Below, in pieces: positions 63,094 to 64,000 of a stretch of DNA of 64,000 nt. Position 1 is the first letter of the stretch. Every line of letters begins with the position of its first letter. This DNA is from Ruminococcus bicirculans (ex Wegman et al. 2014) (GTDB lineage Bacteria; Bacillota; Clostridia; Oscillospirales; Ruminococcaceae), in the NCBI RefSeq assembly GCF_000723465.1, contig NZ_HF545616.1:1550001-1614000 (forward strand), read 5' to 3'. The notes beneath the pieces were generated by a model, which was not told the origin of the DNA, did not search any database, and saw nothing but the letters and a program-made list of their open reading frames with translations. The translations under genes were made by a program, and so were the position numbers.

Positions 63094-64000
63094 TTATTCT
63101 TCTGTGTCCGTATCGTCGTCTGTATTATCAGTTTCTTCCTGCTCTTCATTTTCGTCAGGTTCGTCAGGCTCGGACAAATTGGTATCGTCGCTTTCGTCTG
63201 TATCGTGGATATCTTTATCATTATCCTTGTTGGCTGACTTATTGTCGCCTACTGTTTTGTTTTTCACTATCATAAGATATTCAGCGGCAATAAGAGCTAA
63301 GCACAAAACGCAGACCACACCAATAATAACGCCCATTGATGAACCGCTCTTTTTTTCCGACACCGGACTTGCGGCTTTTGAGGTCGCTTCTGCTTCTGAG
63401 CTTTCAAGCTTCACGGCTTCAGGTTCTTTTATCACTATTTTAAAATGCCCTACTGAGCCGTCCTTATAAACAATATCTATCTTTGTTTCGCCTGTGCTGA
63501 GGGTCTGGAACTTGCCGTCCTCGAATATAAGCACTTCGCCGTTGGCTACTGTTACGCTGTCAACATCTGTAAGTCCTATATCCTCAGGAGCGATAGGGTA
63601 CTTGGAATAGTCAACGTCTATTTCGATGTAATCGCTGTCGTCCTGCTGAACGTCTGCAGCGTCCTGATACTTGACGATACCGTTCTCTACCTGATTTGAT
63701 ATGGCATTGAGGTTTTCGTCATCAAGGGAATTTACTGTGAGATAAAGCACTGTTGAGGTGAGCTTTTCGTCTGCGACTTTGAAATGGAGGGTCGCATAAT
63801 CACCGTCAAAGTCTGTGCCGTCTGCGTTCACATAGTTATATACAAACTTACCTGCAAAGGCATTGTCTACTGCCATGCCCCCTGCTTTATCATTGGTTTC
63901 GCACTTTTCAAACTCTACAAGGCTATCGTCATAGCCCACGGAGATAGAGGCGTTTGAGATAAGGTGGTCGCACTGGATATTTATTTTCGCTGTGAACTTT
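63094..64000 (-). CDS. Membrane-anchored cohesin-like surface protein (5' end outside window)
   Basis: The frame is open to the right edge (FTAKINIQCDHLISNASIS precedes the internal GTG at 63939). At least 300 residues. The outer part has the cohesin pattern: ISVGYDDSLVEFEKCE (YDxxLxEF), YATLHFKVADEKLTSTVLYL (LxFKV), and VENGIVKYQD (closing strand). A beta domain follows (VDSVTVANGEVLIFEDGKFQ), then an anchor helix (SMGVIIGVVCVLCLALIAAE) and an acidic Asp/Glu-rich cytosolic tail. Cohesins bind dockerins of cellulosome or amylosome enzymes; this role is inferred. Confidence 0.68.
   Translation of the reverse strand, partial: KFTAKINIQCDHLISNASISVGYDDSLVEFEKCETNDKAGGMAVDNAFAGKFVYNYVNADGTDFDGDYATLHFKVADEKLTSTVLYLTVNSLDDENLNAISNQVENGIVKYQDAADVQQDDSDYIEIDVDYSKYPIAPEDIGLTDVDSVTVANGEVLIFEDGKFQTLSTGETKIDIVYKDGSVGHFKIVIKEPEAVKLESSEAEATSKAASPVSEKKSGSSMGVIIGVVCVLCLALIAAEYLMIVKNKTVGDNKSANKDNDKDIHDTDESDDTNLSEPDEPDENEEQEETDNTDDDTDTEE

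Overview
The window is chromosomal DNA of a low-to-medium GC Gram-positive anaerobe, most likely a Ruminococcus or close relative in the Oscillospiraceae. This is inferred from the Firmicute-type genes, an oxygen-independent NrdD/NrdG ribonucleotide reductase, ThyX instead of ThyA, consensus promoters and GGAGG ribosome binding sites, and a membrane-anchored cohesin-like protein at the right edge. No database search was possible, so all family names rest on motifs and recall.

Layout. 1-3.7 kb: cell wall and translation (ddl, murI, DUF1934, argS). 3.7-10.2 kb: DNA repair (OGG1-type glycosylase, ung), rlmB, a large membrane protein that looks like a P-type ATPase without its catalytic motifs, and an intergenic cluster of GTTTTCAACA repeats. 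10.6-17.8 kb: a tyrosine recombinase with a perfect palindrome in its leader, then a seven-gene leftward operon (thyX, tmk, DUF2156, DJ-1, formyl-THF cyclo-ligase, mltG, U32 peptidase). 17.8-24.6 kb: an IS481-like element between perfect 25-bp direct repeats, followed by a secreted-peptide/lipoprotein/ABC-transporter cassette that ends at an inverted copy of the same repeat. 24.6-35.4 kb: an XRE regulator with a shared palindromic operator, two separate NfeD-SPFH (flotillin/stomatin) modules, nrdDG with tandem NrdR boxes, and asnB.

35.4-41.6 kb is the most unusual region. It is a leftward polymorphic-toxin locus. A toxin gene lacking its secretion N-terminus is followed by its probable immunity gene and then by displaced toxin C-terminal cassettes: a deaminase-like remnant, a second C-terminal domain that still carries the shared pre-toxin linker, and duplicated immunity genes. 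On its upstream side the toxin frame runs into a fragment of a C5 cytosine methyltransferase, next to a DUF4314 fragment.

41.6-47.5 kb: a complete leftward rRNA operon (16S, tRNA-Ala, tRNA-Ile, 23S, 5S, then tRNA-Lys, -Glu, -Met/CAT, -Trp) driven by two consensus promoters. 47.7-64 kb: ROK regulator, PC4-like protein, polysaccharide flippase, IS110-family transposase with a structured leader, an ECF sigma factor paired with a PASTA-containing membrane protein, a SleB-type hydrolase, a three-gene ExbB/ExbD-like motor operon, patatin, metallophosphoesterase, PepV-like peptidase, prephenate dehydrogenase, and the partial cohesin-like surface protein. Two families of short palindromic REP-like repeats and a string of small hairpins are scattered through 51-59 kb.
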